NCBI RefSeq assembly: GCF_001723055.1
Contig: NZ_MDCR01000010.1
Location: forward strand, 1 to 56,625
Reading direction: 5' to 3'
DNA from: Streptomyces niveus
GTDB taxonomy: Bacteria; Actinomycetota; Actinomycetes; Streptomycetales; Streptomycetaceae
DNA length: 56,625 nt
Position numbers and translations under genes: made by a program. Numbering within the stretch: position 1 is the stretch's first letter; the number at the start of each line of letters is the position of its first letter. The notes beneath the pieces were generated by a model, which made no database searches, was not told where the DNA came from, and saw nothing but the letters and a program-made list of their open reading frames with translations. This document shows positions 1 through 7,074 of this stretch, in pieces.

Positions 1-413
1 CCGCCCGGGTAGTCGGCGCCGCCGAGCTTCCCGAGCAGCAGGATGATCACGGACTGTACGGCGGTGCTGATGCCGTTCTGCACGACGTTGGCGTTCATCA
101 GCGCGCTGCGGCTGACCGGCGTGGTCAGAAAGCGGTTCAGCGTGCCGCGTTCGATCTCCTCCAGCGTGCCCATGCCGGCCCACATGCTGGAGCCGAGCGC
201 GCTCATCACCACGATGCCCGGGATCAGATAGTCCAGGTAGGAGGTGGTGCCGAAGCCGCCCAGCTCGACGACCTTCTTGAAGAGGTTGCCGAAGAGGAAG
301 AGCCAGATCACCGGCTGGACCAGCTGGATCACCAGGAAGACGGGCTGCCGCACGAGCGCCATGAGCTGACGCTGCGTCATGTACCAGGTCTGGGTGAGGA
401 CTTGGGTGCTCAT
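1..413 (-). CDS. ABC-2 type transporter permease, partial
   Basis: This is the N-terminal part of a membrane permease of the DrrB/ABC-2 family; the rest lies beyond the left edge. Translation from the ATG at 413 gives a cytoplasmic start rich in Thr/Gln. It continues with a hydrophobic PVFLVIQLVQPVIWLFLFG segment typical of the first membrane helix, then a YLIPGIVVMSALGSSMW-type stretch characteristic of ABC-2 permeases. The start codon overlaps the stop of the upstream ATPase gene by 4 bp (ATGA), so the two subunits are translationally coupled. Together they should form an exporter of a drug or lipid-like substrate; the substrate cannot be read from sequence. Confidence 0.9.
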   Translation of the reverse strand, partial: MSTQVLTQTWYMTQRQLMALVRQPVFLVIQLVQPVIWLFLFGNLFKKVVELGGFGTTSYLDYLIPGIVVMSALGSSMWAGMGTLEEIERGTLNRFLTTPVSRSALMNANVVQNGISTAVQSVIILLLGKLGGADYPG

Positions 414-1480
414 CGGGCGCCTCCGGCGGCAAGTGCGGGGACGTCGGACCCGTCGGTGGACCGCTGGGCGTCGGCCTCGGCGAAGCGGCGTCCGGCGTAG
501 CGCAGGTAGACGTCGTCCAGGGAGGGCCGGGCCACCGTCGCGGCGGCGACGGCCGCCCCGGACCGCTCCAGCGCGGCGAGCAGCGCGGGTACGGCGGCCG
601 CGCCGTCGTCGGCCCGGACACTGACCCTGCGCCCGTCGACCTGGATGTCGCGCACGCCGGGCAGCAGACCCAGCGCCCCGGCCAGCACCGTACGGTCACC
701 GTCGGCACGCAGCTCCATGTGCACGGCGTCGCCGTGCAGTTCGCCCTTCAGCTCGTCCGGAGTGCCCTCGACCACGACCCGGCCGCGGTCGACGATCGCG
801 ATGCGCTCGGCGAGCCGGTCGGCCTCCTCCAGATAGTGCGTGGTCAGCAGGATCGTCAGGCCCTCGTCGCCGGCGAGCCTGGCAATCTCGTCCCACATGG
901 CCGTACGGGCCTCCGGGTCGAGCCCGGTCGTCGGCTCGTCCAGGAACAGCACGTCGGGTCGGTGGACGAGGCCGAGCGCCACGTCGAGACGGCGCCGCAT
1001 ACCGCCCGAGTAGCCCCTGACGGGTCGCCCCGCCGCGTCGCTGAGGGCGAAGCGGTCGAGCAACGCGTCGACGCGCGCGGTCAGTTCGGTGCCCCGGAGG
1101 CCGTAGAGACGGCCCTGGAGCACCAGGTTCTCGCGGCCGGTGGCCATCGGGTCGGCGCCGGAGCGCTGGGCGACGACCCCGATCGAGCGGCGCACCCGGT
1201 CGGGGTGGCGCAGGATGTCGTGCCCCGCGACGGTGGCGGTGCCGCTGTCGGGGCGGGCCAGGGTGGTGAGGATCTTGACGGTGGTCGACTTGCCGGCGCC
1301 GTTGGGTCCCAGCAGTCCGAGGACCGTGCCGGCCTCGACGGTGAGGGACATCCCGGTGAGCGCGGTGACATCGCCCGGGTAGGTCTTCACGAGATCGCGC
1401 GCCTCCACGGCGGGCGCCCCGCCGCTGGAGCCGGGATCGGTTCTGCGGTGGTTACTACGGTCGTCACTGCGGTCGGTCAT
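410..1480 (-). CDS. ABC exporter ATP-binding protein (DrrA-like)
   Basis: This 356-aa ATPase subunit drives the adjoining ABC-2 permease. The nucleotide-binding domain begins about residue 25, with Walker A GPNGAGKST, signature YSGGMRRRLD, Walker B VLFLDEPTTGLD and the switch His in TTHYLEEAD. After the core comes the roughly 90-residue C-terminal extension (DELKGELHGD...) seen in DrrA-type daunorubicin exporters. The ATG at 1480 was chosen because it has an AGGAG site about 8 bases upstream and the protein aligns from there; the frame is open further upstream but without family similarity. A PadR-like gene lies 211 bp upstream on the same strand and probably controls this pair. Export of a hydrophobic compound is inferred. 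Confidence 0.95.
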   Translation of the reverse strand: MTDRSDDRSNHRRTDPGSSGGAPAVEARDLVKTYPGDVTALTGMSLTVEAGTVLGLLGPNGAGKSTTVKILTTLARPDSGTATVAGHDILRHPDRVRRSIGVVAQRSGADPMATGRENLVLQGRLYGLRGTELTARVDALLDRFALSDAAGRPVRGYSGGMRRRLDVALGLVHRPDVLFLDEPTTGLDPEARTAMWDEIARLAGDEGLTILLTTHYLEEADRLAERIAIVDRGRVVVEGTPDELKGELHGDAVHMELRADGDRTVLAGALGLLPGVRDIQVDGRRVSVRADDGAAAVPALLAALERSGAAVAAATVARPSLDDVYLRYAGRRFAEADAQRSTDGSDVPALAAGGAR

Positions 1481-1613
1481 GACAGAGCTCTCCTGTGGTG
1501 AACGGCTCCGACCAGGCGGAACCGGTTCGCGTGAAGAGCGCCGGGCTATCCTTGGTGTGCCGCACCTCGACGGCCGGAGCGCTTTCACGAGCGGTCAGGT
1601 CTGGGGTTCGTCA

Positions 1614-1647
1614 CCCTGGCGGGGCTGGGCCAACAGCGCCGCCAGGG
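1614..1647. terminator. hairpin between PadR gene and exporter operon
   Basis: A perfect 9-bp inverted repeat, CCCTGGCGG/CCGCCAGGG, with a 16-nt loop lies 45 bp beyond the stop of the PadR gene. It is probably the terminator of that gene, meaning the ABC operon has its own promoter. No U-tract is obvious. The remainder of 1481-1691 shows nothing else I can name. Confidence 0.5.
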
Positions 1648-1691
1648 CTTTCTCGTCCGGTCTTCTCACTGCGCCCGCTTCGGCGCCCGTC

Positions 1692-2342
1692 TCAGGGCGC
1701 CGGCGGGTGCTCACCCTCCAGCTTCCGCCACTCCTCGGGCGTCTCGCCCGTCTCGTGGAACCGCCGCCAGTCGTCGATGCCGGTGAGCGTGCCTTCGGCC
1801 ATCTCCCTCAACAGGCCCCGGATCCAGTCGGCCTGAGCGGCCGTCATGTGCAGTGCGTACTCCGTCTCCACGACGAAGAGCCGGGGCAGCGTCCTGCCGA
1901 GCTGCGCAAGAACCGCGCGGCCGGCCGCGTACTCGACGTCGAGCTTCGCGAGCCGCTCCTCCAGCAGCACCACCACCTCGTCGGGCGGCAGGACGCCGAC
2001 GAGCGAGAGCGCCGTCTCGAAGAGCGGGAACTCGCGTGCCGGTACGGCCACGAGGTCGGCCAGCCAGTCGAGCATCTCCTCGCGTCCGGCCCCGGTCAGG
2101 CCGTAGAGGGTGCGCTCGGGGCGGTTGCCCTGCCGCTGGACGTCGGCGACCTCCACGTACCCGTGCTTCTCGAGGTTCTGGACCACGGTGTAGAGCGAGC
2201 CGAAATTGATCTTGACGCTGTTCTCCTTGCCGCGCTGCCGCAGCGTCCGCGCGATCTCGTACGGATGCATGGGCCGCTCCGAGAGCAGCGCCATGACGGC
2301 GAGGGCCAGCGGATTGCTGAGTTTGCGCCGTTTCACCCCCAT
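1692..2342 (-). CDS. PadR-family transcriptional regulator
   Basis: This 216-aa regulator has an N-terminal winged helix (residues about 10-90) with the PadR hallmarks LALAVMALLSERPMHPYEIARTL and NFGSLYTVVQNLEKHGYVE. It is followed by an alpha-helical C-terminal dimerisation region of the Vir_act_alpha_C type. The ATG at 2342 has a GGAGG site upstream. PadR proteins are usually repressors released by small aromatic or drug-like ligands and often control neighbouring multidrug exporters. The downstream DrrAB-like genes fit that pattern. A candidate promoter with repeated TCGCGATAT boxes lies just upstream and suggests autoregulation. The ligand is unknown. Confidence 0.93.
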   Translation of the reverse strand: MGVKRRKLSNPLALAVMALLSERPMHPYEIARTLRQRGKENSVKINFGSLYTVVQNLEKHGYVEVADVQRQGNRPERTLYGLTGAGREEMLDWLADLVAVPAREFPLFETALSLVGVLPPDEVVVLLEERLAKLDVEYAAGRAVLAQLGRTLPRLFVVETEYALHMTAAQADWIRGLLREMAEGTLTGIDDWRRFHETGETPEEWRKLEGEHPPAP

Positions 2343-2395
2343 GTCACGCCCTCCTCCCCGCCACCCGGTTACCCCGATACGAATACTCGGCCGCG

Positions 2396-2441
2396 AACAT
2401 ATCGCGACTATCCGAACGCGGTCAACCACGTTATATCGCGA
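2396..2441 (-). promoter_or_regulatory. PadR gene promoter with two repeated boxes
   Basis: On the minus strand TTGACC (2420-2425) is followed after 18 nt by TATGTT (2396-2401), a good housekeeping-type promoter for the PadR gene. The 9-mer TCGCGATAT occurs twice, at 2399-2407 overlapping the -10 and at 2433-2441 just upstream of the -35. The repeats lie 34 bp apart, which suits binding of a dimeric repressor on one DNA face. Assignment to PadR is inferred from position. Confidence 0.5.
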
Positions 2442-2478
2442 ATTTGACCGGTCGTGACACCATCGGGCGAAGGCCGGA

Positions 2479-2507
2479 CCAATCCCTGACGAACGCGGCT
2501 CCGAATA
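2479..2507 (+). promoter_or_regulatory. SigK-type promoter of sigK-rskA
   Basis: CCAATCC (2479-2485), 15 nt, then CCGAATA (2501-2507). The same two boxes at exactly the same spacing occur at 8404-8432 (minus strand) and 8489-8517 (plus strand), each in front of a gene of the putative regulon. The transcript would start near 2513-2516, leaving about a 63-nt leader before the GTG of sigK. The identical spacing in three places is the main evidence; recognition by the adjacent sigma factor is inferred. Confidence 0.7.
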
Positions 2508-2577
2508 GGCGGTGAAACCGTCCGCCCTGCCGGGCGGCAGGAACGCACGCACGCCCGCACCGTGGAGGAACAGCCGC

Positions 2578-3162
2578 GTGAAACAAGCCGTACATATCGG
2601 CGGCCCCGCTTCTGCCGGGCCGGACCTGCAAGAACTGCTGGGCCAGGTGGCCCGGGGCGACCAGGCGGCCTTCGCCCAGGTGTACGACATGGTCTGCGGG
2701 CCCGTACTCGGACTCGTCCGCTCCGTCCTGCGCGATCCCGCCCAGTCCGAAGAGGTCGCCCAGGAGGTCCTGCTCGAAGTCTGGCGCAGCGCCCCGCGCT
2801 TCCAGGCGTCCCGCGGCAGCGGTATGACCTGGGTACTGACCCTCGCCCACCGGCGCGCGGTGGACCGGGTCCGCTCCGCCCAGGCGTCCAGCGACCGCGA
2901 GCACCGGGCGGCGCTGCTGGACCGGACACCGGCCTTCGACGAGGTGACGGAGCAGGTCGAGTCCCGTCTCGAGCGTGAACAGGTACGGCGCTGTGTCCGT
3001 ACCCTCACCGAACTCCAGCGCCAGTCGGTCACGCTGGCGTACTACCAGGGGCTCGCCTACCGGGAAGTGGCCGAACTGCTCTCCGTGCCGCTCGGCACGG
3101 TCAAGACACGACTGCGCGACGGACTCATCCGGCTGCGCGACTGCCTGGGGGTGAACGCATGA
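2578..3162 (+). CDS. sigK: ECF RNA polymerase sigma factor SigK
   Basis: This 194-aa ECF sigma factor has region 2 (about residues 20-90, including AFAQVYDMVCG and VLLEVWRSAPRFQASRGSGMTWVLTLAHRRAVDRVR) and region 4 (about 135-190, RQSVTLAYYQGLAYREVAELLSVP with PLGTVKTRLRDGL). The GTG at 2578 is preceded by GGAGGA and matches the usual start. The gene overlaps the anti-sigma gene by ATGA. Its identity as SigK rests on the neighbours: a RskA-type anti-sigma factor, then the same DUF1295, cyclopropane synthase, DUF1365 and amine-oxidase families that flank sigK in Mycobacterium tuberculosis (Rv0444c-Rv0449c), plus a fasciclin protein like MPT70/83. A candidate self-promoter lies upstream. Confidence 0.92.
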   Translation: MKQAVHIGGPASAGPDLQELLGQVARGDQAAFAQVYDMVCGPVLGLVRSVLRDPAQSEEVAQEVLLEVWRSAPRFQASRGSGMTWVLTLAHRRAVDRVRSAQASSDREHRAALLDRTPAFDEVTEQVESRLEREQVRRCVRTLTELQRQSVTLAYYQGLAYREVAELLSVPLGTVKTRLRDGLIRLRDCLGVNA

Positions 3163-3917
3163 GCAGCACAGCCGAACTGCACACGTTGACCGGCGCCTAC
3201 GCGCTGCACGCCTTGGCGCCCGACGAGCGCGCCGAGTTCGAGCGGCATCTGGAGGTGTGTCCGGCCTGCGCCCAGGAGGTACGCGAACTGGCCGCCACCA
3301 CCACGCGGTTGGGCCTGGCCGTGGCGGTGACGCCGCCGCCCGCGCTCAAGGAGCAGGTGCTGCGGCGGATCGCCACCGAACGCCAGGAGCCGCCCAAGGT
3401 AAGCCGGGAGTCACGCGGCGCCGGCGGCGGAGCCGCCAGGGGGCGCGCGCTGTCGCGCTTCGCGCTGGCCGCGTGCCTGGCCGCCGCCGCCGGTTTCGGC
3501 GGGGTCGCCGTGTGGCAGCACCAGGAGGCCCAGGACGCCCGCGCGCGGGCGTCGGACTCGCAGCAGCGGTCCGAGGCACTGGCCGCCGTACTCGCGGCGC
3601 CCGACGCCAAGATCCGTACGGGCGAGCTGTCCGACGGGGCGACCGGCACGGTCGTCGTCTCGCAGGCCAGGGACAAGGCGGCGTTCATCGCGTCGGGCCT
3701 GCCGAAGCCGCCCGGCGGCAAGGTCTACCAGCTCTGGTTCAACGACGACGGCACGATGCGTGACGCGGGGCTGCTGGACCCCTCCGCGTCGTCGGACTCG
3801 GTGCTGATGGCCGGTTCCGTCGGGGAGGCGTCGGGCATGGGCATCACGCTGGAACCGGCGGGCGGCTCGCCGCAGCCGACCTCGGACCCGCTGGCGCTGA
3901 TGAACTTCCCCACCTGA
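3159..3917 (+). CDS. rskA: Anti-sigma-K factor RskA
   Basis: This 252-aa single-pass membrane protein is predicted to hold SigK inactive. The cytoplasmic N-terminus carries a ZAS-type zinc motif, His30-x3-Cys34-x2-Cys37 (HLEVCPAC). One membrane helix spans about residues 101-119 (FALAACLAAAAGFGGVAVW). An extracytoplasmic RskA C-terminal domain follows, containing the GKVYQLWFNDDG and MGITLEPAGGSPQPT signatures of this family. The start overlaps the sigK stop by 4 bp. In mycobacteria RskA is released by regulated proteolysis ending with a site-2 protease, and a site-2 protease gene lies at 33932-35179; the link is speculative. Redox or envelope stress sensing is inferred from family knowledge. 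Confidence 0.92.
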   Translation: MSSTAELHTLTGAYALHALAPDERAEFERHLEVCPACAQEVRELAATTTRLGLAVAVTPPPALKEQVLRRIATERQEPPKVSRESRGAGGGAARGRALSRFALAACLAAAAGFGGVAVWQHQEAQDARARASDSQQRSEALAAVLAAPDAKIRTGELSDGATGTVVVSQARDKAAFIASGLPKPPGGKVYQLWFNDDGTMRDAGLLDPSASSDSVLMAGSVGEASGMGITLEPAGGSPQPTSDPLALMNFPT

Positions 3918-3925
3918 GCGGTGCG

Positions 3926-3959
3926 CGGCCCGCACCCCTGTGGACAGGAGTGCGGGCCG
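3926..3959. terminator. bidirectional terminator between rskA and DUF1295 gene
   Basis: CGGCCCGCAC-c-CCTGT-gg-ACAGG-a-GTGCGGGCCG forms a 15-pair hairpin with one internal mismatch and a 2-nt loop. It sits exactly between the two convergent genes and should end both transcripts. Confidence 0.8.
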
Positions 3960-3963
3960 TAGA

Positions 3964-4767
3964 TCAGCCCTTGCGCGGCGGCAGCGGCAGGAAACCACTC
4001 GTACGGGCGGCGTAGTCGGCGAAGCCCGGCCGCCGCGCCATGTGCCGCTCCAGCAGCCGCTTCCCGCTCCCGCCGATCAGCAGGAAGCTCATCACGAGCG
4101 GGCTGACGAGCGTCGCCGCCGCGACCACGGGATCGTCGCAGACGATCAGGAACAGCCCCCACCAGACACAGAAGTCACCGAAGTAGTTCGGGTGCCGGGT
4201 CCAGCTCCACAGGCCGCGGTCCATGATCCGCCCCCGGTTCGCCGGATCGGCCTTGAACCGGGCGAGCTGGGCGTCGCCGACCGCCTCGAAGACCAGCCCG
4301 ACGAGCCAGAGGGCGCAGCCCACGTACGCGATTGGGCCGAGGCCGCCGGGGAGGTACAGCGCGGCCAGTACGGGCAGCGAGACCAGCACGACCAGCAGCC
4401 CTTGCAGCAGATAGACCATGCGCAGCGCGTACAGGTTCCGGCTGCCCGGCGCCTTGGCGAGCATCGCCTCGTACCGCGCGTCCTCGCCGTGCCCCCACCC
4501 CCGGCGGGCGATGTGGACGGCCAGCCGCAGCCCCCACACGGCGGTCAGCACGGTGACCAGCAGCCGGCGCGCGTCGTCCCCCTGTCCCGCCGACACCGCG
4601 TAGCCGGTCACGGCGACCGCCGTGAAGGCGACCCCCCAGGCGATGTCGACGATCCGGTGCAGGCCCTTGCCGACGGCGACGGCGAAGGTCACCAGCATGA
4701 CGGCGAACGCGGCGAGCACCGCGAACCCGACGCCCTGGCCGAAAGCGCCCCAGGGATATCCGTTCAC
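3964..4767 (-). CDS. DUF1295 integral membrane protein (steroid-reductase-like)
   Basis: This 267-aa polytopic protein has about seven hydrophobic segments. Its C-terminal half carries the isoprenylcysteine-methyltransferase/steroid-5-alpha-reductase-like signature RGLWSWTRHPNYFGDFCVWWGLF, followed by SPLVMSFLLIGGSGKRLLERHM, as in DUF1295. It is the last cistron of the FAD-DUF1365-CFA operon, starting with a GTG that overlaps the upstream stop by GTGA (4764-4767). Its mycobacterial counterpart, Rv0446c, sits in the same sigK cluster. A lipid-reducing or lipid-modifying role in the membrane is plausible, but the reaction is not known to me. Confidence 0.93.
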   Translation of the reverse strand: MNGYPWGAFGQGVGFAVLAAFAVMLVTFAVAVGKGLHRIVDIAWGVAFTAVAVTGYAVSAGQGDDARRLLVTVLTAVWGLRLAVHIARRGWGHGEDARYEAMLAKAPGSRNLYALRMVYLLQGLLVVLVSLPVLAALYLPGGLGPIAYVGCALWLVGLVFEAVGDAQLARFKADPANRGRIMDRGLWSWTRHPNYFGDFCVWWGLFLIVCDDPVVAAATLVSPLVMSFLLIGGSGKRLLERHMARRPGFADYAARTSGFLPLPPRKG

Positions 4768-5006
4768 CGTGTCCCGCCTTCCCGCGCGTACCAGTCCCGC
4801 GGCGTGAGCGGCATGTCACCGCTCCCCCGCCCCGAAGGGCGTACGGCCAGGATCTGGTCCACGCCCATCCGGCCCTCCTCGAACGCGAGGGCGCCGTCCC
4901 AGGCGCGCAGCCGCAGCGGCAGCCGGGCGCCGAGGATCCGCTCGGCGAGCGGGAGCAGCCGGTGCGCGGCTCCGGTACGGACGGCCGTCGGCCTGATACC
5001 CGTCAT
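4764..5006 (-). pseudogene. internally deleted second CFA synthase (80-aa remnant)
   Basis: This 80-residue reading frame joins the extreme N-terminus of a cyclopropane-fatty-acid synthase (residues 1-38, LAERILGARLPLRLRAWDG) directly to the extreme C-terminus of the same family (GALAFEEGRMGVDQILAVRP...MPLTPRDWY). The whole SAM-binding catalytic core, roughly 330 residues, is absent. The junction is in frame near the Asp-Gly-Ala at 37-39. Both ends keep 4-bp overlaps with the neighbouring cistrons (ATGA with the intact CFA gene, GTGA with the DUF1295 gene), so translational coupling through the operon survives. It cannot be an active methyltransferase. Many Streptomyces carry two CFA-like genes here, as far as I recall, which supports a deletion in this strain. 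Confidence 0.75.
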
Positions 5007-6307
5007 CGGGTCGTTCCTTCCCTGGCAAGCACCATTTGCTGGACGTCGAGATAGCCGGAGCGGAACCCGGCCTCGGAGTAGGCGAGATAGAAGGTCCACA
5101 TCCGCCGGAACGTCGCGTCGAAGCCCAACGCGTCGACCTCCGGCGCCCGTTCGGTGAACCTCTCGCGCCACAGCCGGAGCGTCTGCGCGTAGTGCGGCCC
5201 GAATCCGTCCCGCTCGACAACCCTCAACGACGTGTGTGACGCGGTCAGTTGCTCGATCGCCTCGACGGAGGGGGTCAGTCCGCCGGGGAAGATGTACTTG
5301 CCGATCCAGGTGTGGGTGGTGCGTGACGCCAGCAGCCTGTCGTGCGGCATCGTGATCGCCTGGAGCGCGATCCGTCCGCCGGGCGCGAGCAGTCTGTCCA
5401 GGGTGGTGAAGTACTCCGGCCAGAACTCCTCCCCCACCGCCTCGATCATCTCGACGCTGACGACGGCGTCGAAGGTGCCCCGCACCTGCCGGTAGTCGCG
5501 CAGTCGCACCGTCACCCGGTCCGCGAGGCCGGCCGCCGCGATCCGTTTCTCCGCGAGGGCCAGCTGTTCCTGGGAGAGCGTCACGGTGACGACCCGCGCG
5601 CCGCGTGCGGCTGCCCGGATGGCCAACTCGCCCCAGCCGGTGCCGATTTCGAGCAGCCGGGTGCCGGGGCCGACCAGCGCCTCGTCGAGGAGCCGGTCGA
5701 TCTTGCGGTGCTGCGCGGCCGGCAGCAGCGAGGCGTCGGCGGGAAAGCCCCGGAAGAGCGCGGAGGAGTACGAGAGGGTCTCGTCCAGGAAGAGGGCGAA
5801 CAGCTCGTTGGACAGGTCGTAGTGGTGGCTGATGTTGTCCCGCGAGCCCTCGGGGGTGTTGCGCTGCGCGTCGGGGCGCTTCAACGCCCAGACCCTGCGC
5901 AGCCGTTGGAGCGGTGCGGGCACGAGCACGGCGGCGTTCTCGGCGAGGACGGTCAGGACGGCGACGAGGTCGTCGGCCTCCCACTCGCCCGCCATGTACG
6001 ACTCGCCGAAACCGATCAGACCGGTGGCACCGATCCGGCGGAAGAACGCGTGCGGGTCGCGCACGTCCATCAGCGGTCCGCCGAGGCCCAGCGTCTCGCC
6101 GTCCCCCAGCCTGACCCGCAGCGCGAGCCGGGACAGCGCGTGGCGTACGACCCGCTCGGCGACGGCCGTACGCAGCCAGGAGGCCCTCGGCGGGCGGGCC
6201 ACGTCCGGCCAGCGCCGCGCGTCGACGGCGAACGCGGGCGGCGCCTGCGAGCAAGGGGCCGACGCGTCGGACGACGCCGGGGGCGTCAGGGACTCGGACA
6301 CACTCAT
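5003..6307 (-). CDS. Cyclopropane-fatty-acyl-phospholipid synthase family methyltransferase
   Basis: This 434-aa S-adenosylmethionine-dependent methyltransferase is expected to add a methylene or methyl carbon to unsaturated acyl chains of membrane phospholipids. An N-terminal lipid-binding region includes MDVRDPHAFFRRIGATGLIGFGESYMAGEW. The catalytic core follows with ISHHYDLSNELFALFLDETLSYS, SAM motif LLEIGTGWGELAIRAA and VVSVEMIEAVGEEFWPEYF, and finally the CFA-type segment WIGKYIFPGG. The ATG at 6307 has AGGAGG upstream and overlaps the DUF1365 stop (ATGA). UfaA1 (Rv0447c), the mycobacterial counterpart in the sigK cluster, has been linked to methyl-branched fatty acid formation, so the product may be a cyclopropane or a mid-chain branched lipid. 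Confidence 0.95.
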   Translation of the reverse strand: MSVSESLTPPASSDASAPCSQAPPAFAVDARRWPDVARPPRASWLRTAVAERVVRHALSRLALRVRLGDGETLGLGGPLMDVRDPHAFFRRIGATGLIGFGESYMAGEWEADDLVAVLTVLAENAAVLVPAPLQRLRRVWALKRPDAQRNTPEGSRDNISHHYDLSNELFALFLDETLSYSSALFRGFPADASLLPAAQHRKIDRLLDEALVGPGTRLLEIGTGWGELAIRAAARGARVVTVTLSQEQLALAEKRIAAAGLADRVTVRLRDYRQVRGTFDAVVSVEMIEAVGEEFWPEYFTTLDRLLAPGGRIALQAITMPHDRLLASRTTHTWIGKYIFPGGLTPSVEAIEQLTASHTSLRVVERDGFGPHYAQTLRLWRERFTERAPEVDALGFDATFRRMWTFYLAYSEAGFRSGYLDVQQMVLAREGTTR

Positions 6308-7074
6308 TTCACACCCTCCTGGGGGCGGTGTCGGGGACGGGGCCGCACGGGCAGACCGCGCAGATACAGACGGATGCCGTGGTAGCGGATGGAGGCGGAG
6401 ACGACGGCGGTGGACAGCGGGTGCCGCAGCGCCGCCCGCAGCAGGGCCCACGCGGTCGCCTCGCGGCGTACGCCCCGTACGGTCGCGGTGAACGGCCGCC
6501 CGCCGTCACGCTCCAGATGGACCGTCAGCTTCAGGCGCTCCGCCGGCTCGGGCAGCCGCATCCGGTAGCCGCCGTCGACGGGGAAGAACGGCGAGACGTA
6601 CAGCTCCTTGTCCACCCAGAAGGTGTTCTCCTCGCCGTCGGCGCCCTCCTCGCCGGGCCGCAGCAGATAGCAGTGCCGCTCGCCGTACGTGTTGTGCACC
6701 TCGGCGACGACACACAGCGGCGCGCCGCCGGGCGCGTGGCACCAGTACAGGGTCAGCGGGTTGAAGACATGGCCGAGGACCCGGGCGTGGGCGAGCATCA
6801 CCACCGGCCCGCCGCCGAGTTCGACGCCGCGCGAGGCGAGGTACGTCTCGAGTCCGGCGCGGATCGTCGGCGCGGTGCCGCCGAAGTGGTCGCGCGCGTC
6901 GAAGCGGGCCAGTGGGCGCAGCACGCGCGGCAGCCGGGGCGGGCGGTCGGGGTCGATCAGCCACAGGTAGGTGCGCAGCCGCACGTCGTAGCGGCCGGGC
7001 GAGGTCCGTACATGCGTGACGGTGCAGGGATAGAGCGCGGGAGGGGCCACGGAGGGGGTGCGGGCGGTCACCAC
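6304..7074 (-). CDS. DUF1365 domain-containing protein
   Basis: This protein of about 256 residues belongs to DUF1365, seen in YPCTVTHVRTSPGRYDVRLRTYLWLIDPD, MLAHARVLGHVFNPLTLYWCH and the EVHNTYGERHCYLL motif. The family is almost always encoded between an FAD amine-oxidase-like gene and a CFA synthase, as here, and the mycobacterial homologue is Rv0448c. The upstream gene's stop lies at 7068-7070. The start is either GTG 7074 or GTG 7071, and the latter gives a canonical GTGA overlap. No membrane segment is evident. Its role is thought to be accessory to unsaturated fatty acid modification; the chemistry is not settled to my knowledge. Confidence 0.93.
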   Translation of the reverse strand: MVTARTPSVAPPALYPCTVTHVRTSPGRYDVRLRTYLWLIDPDRPPRLPRVLRPLARFDARDHFGGTAPTIRAGLETYLASRGVELGGGPVVMLAHARVLGHVFNPLTLYWCHAPGGAPLCVVAEVHNTYGERHCYLLRPGEEGADGEENTFWVDKELYVSPFFPVDGGYRMRLPEPAERLKLTVHLERDGGRPFTATVRGVRREATAWALLRAALRHPLSTAVVSASIRYHGIRLYLRGLPVRPRPRHRPQEGVK

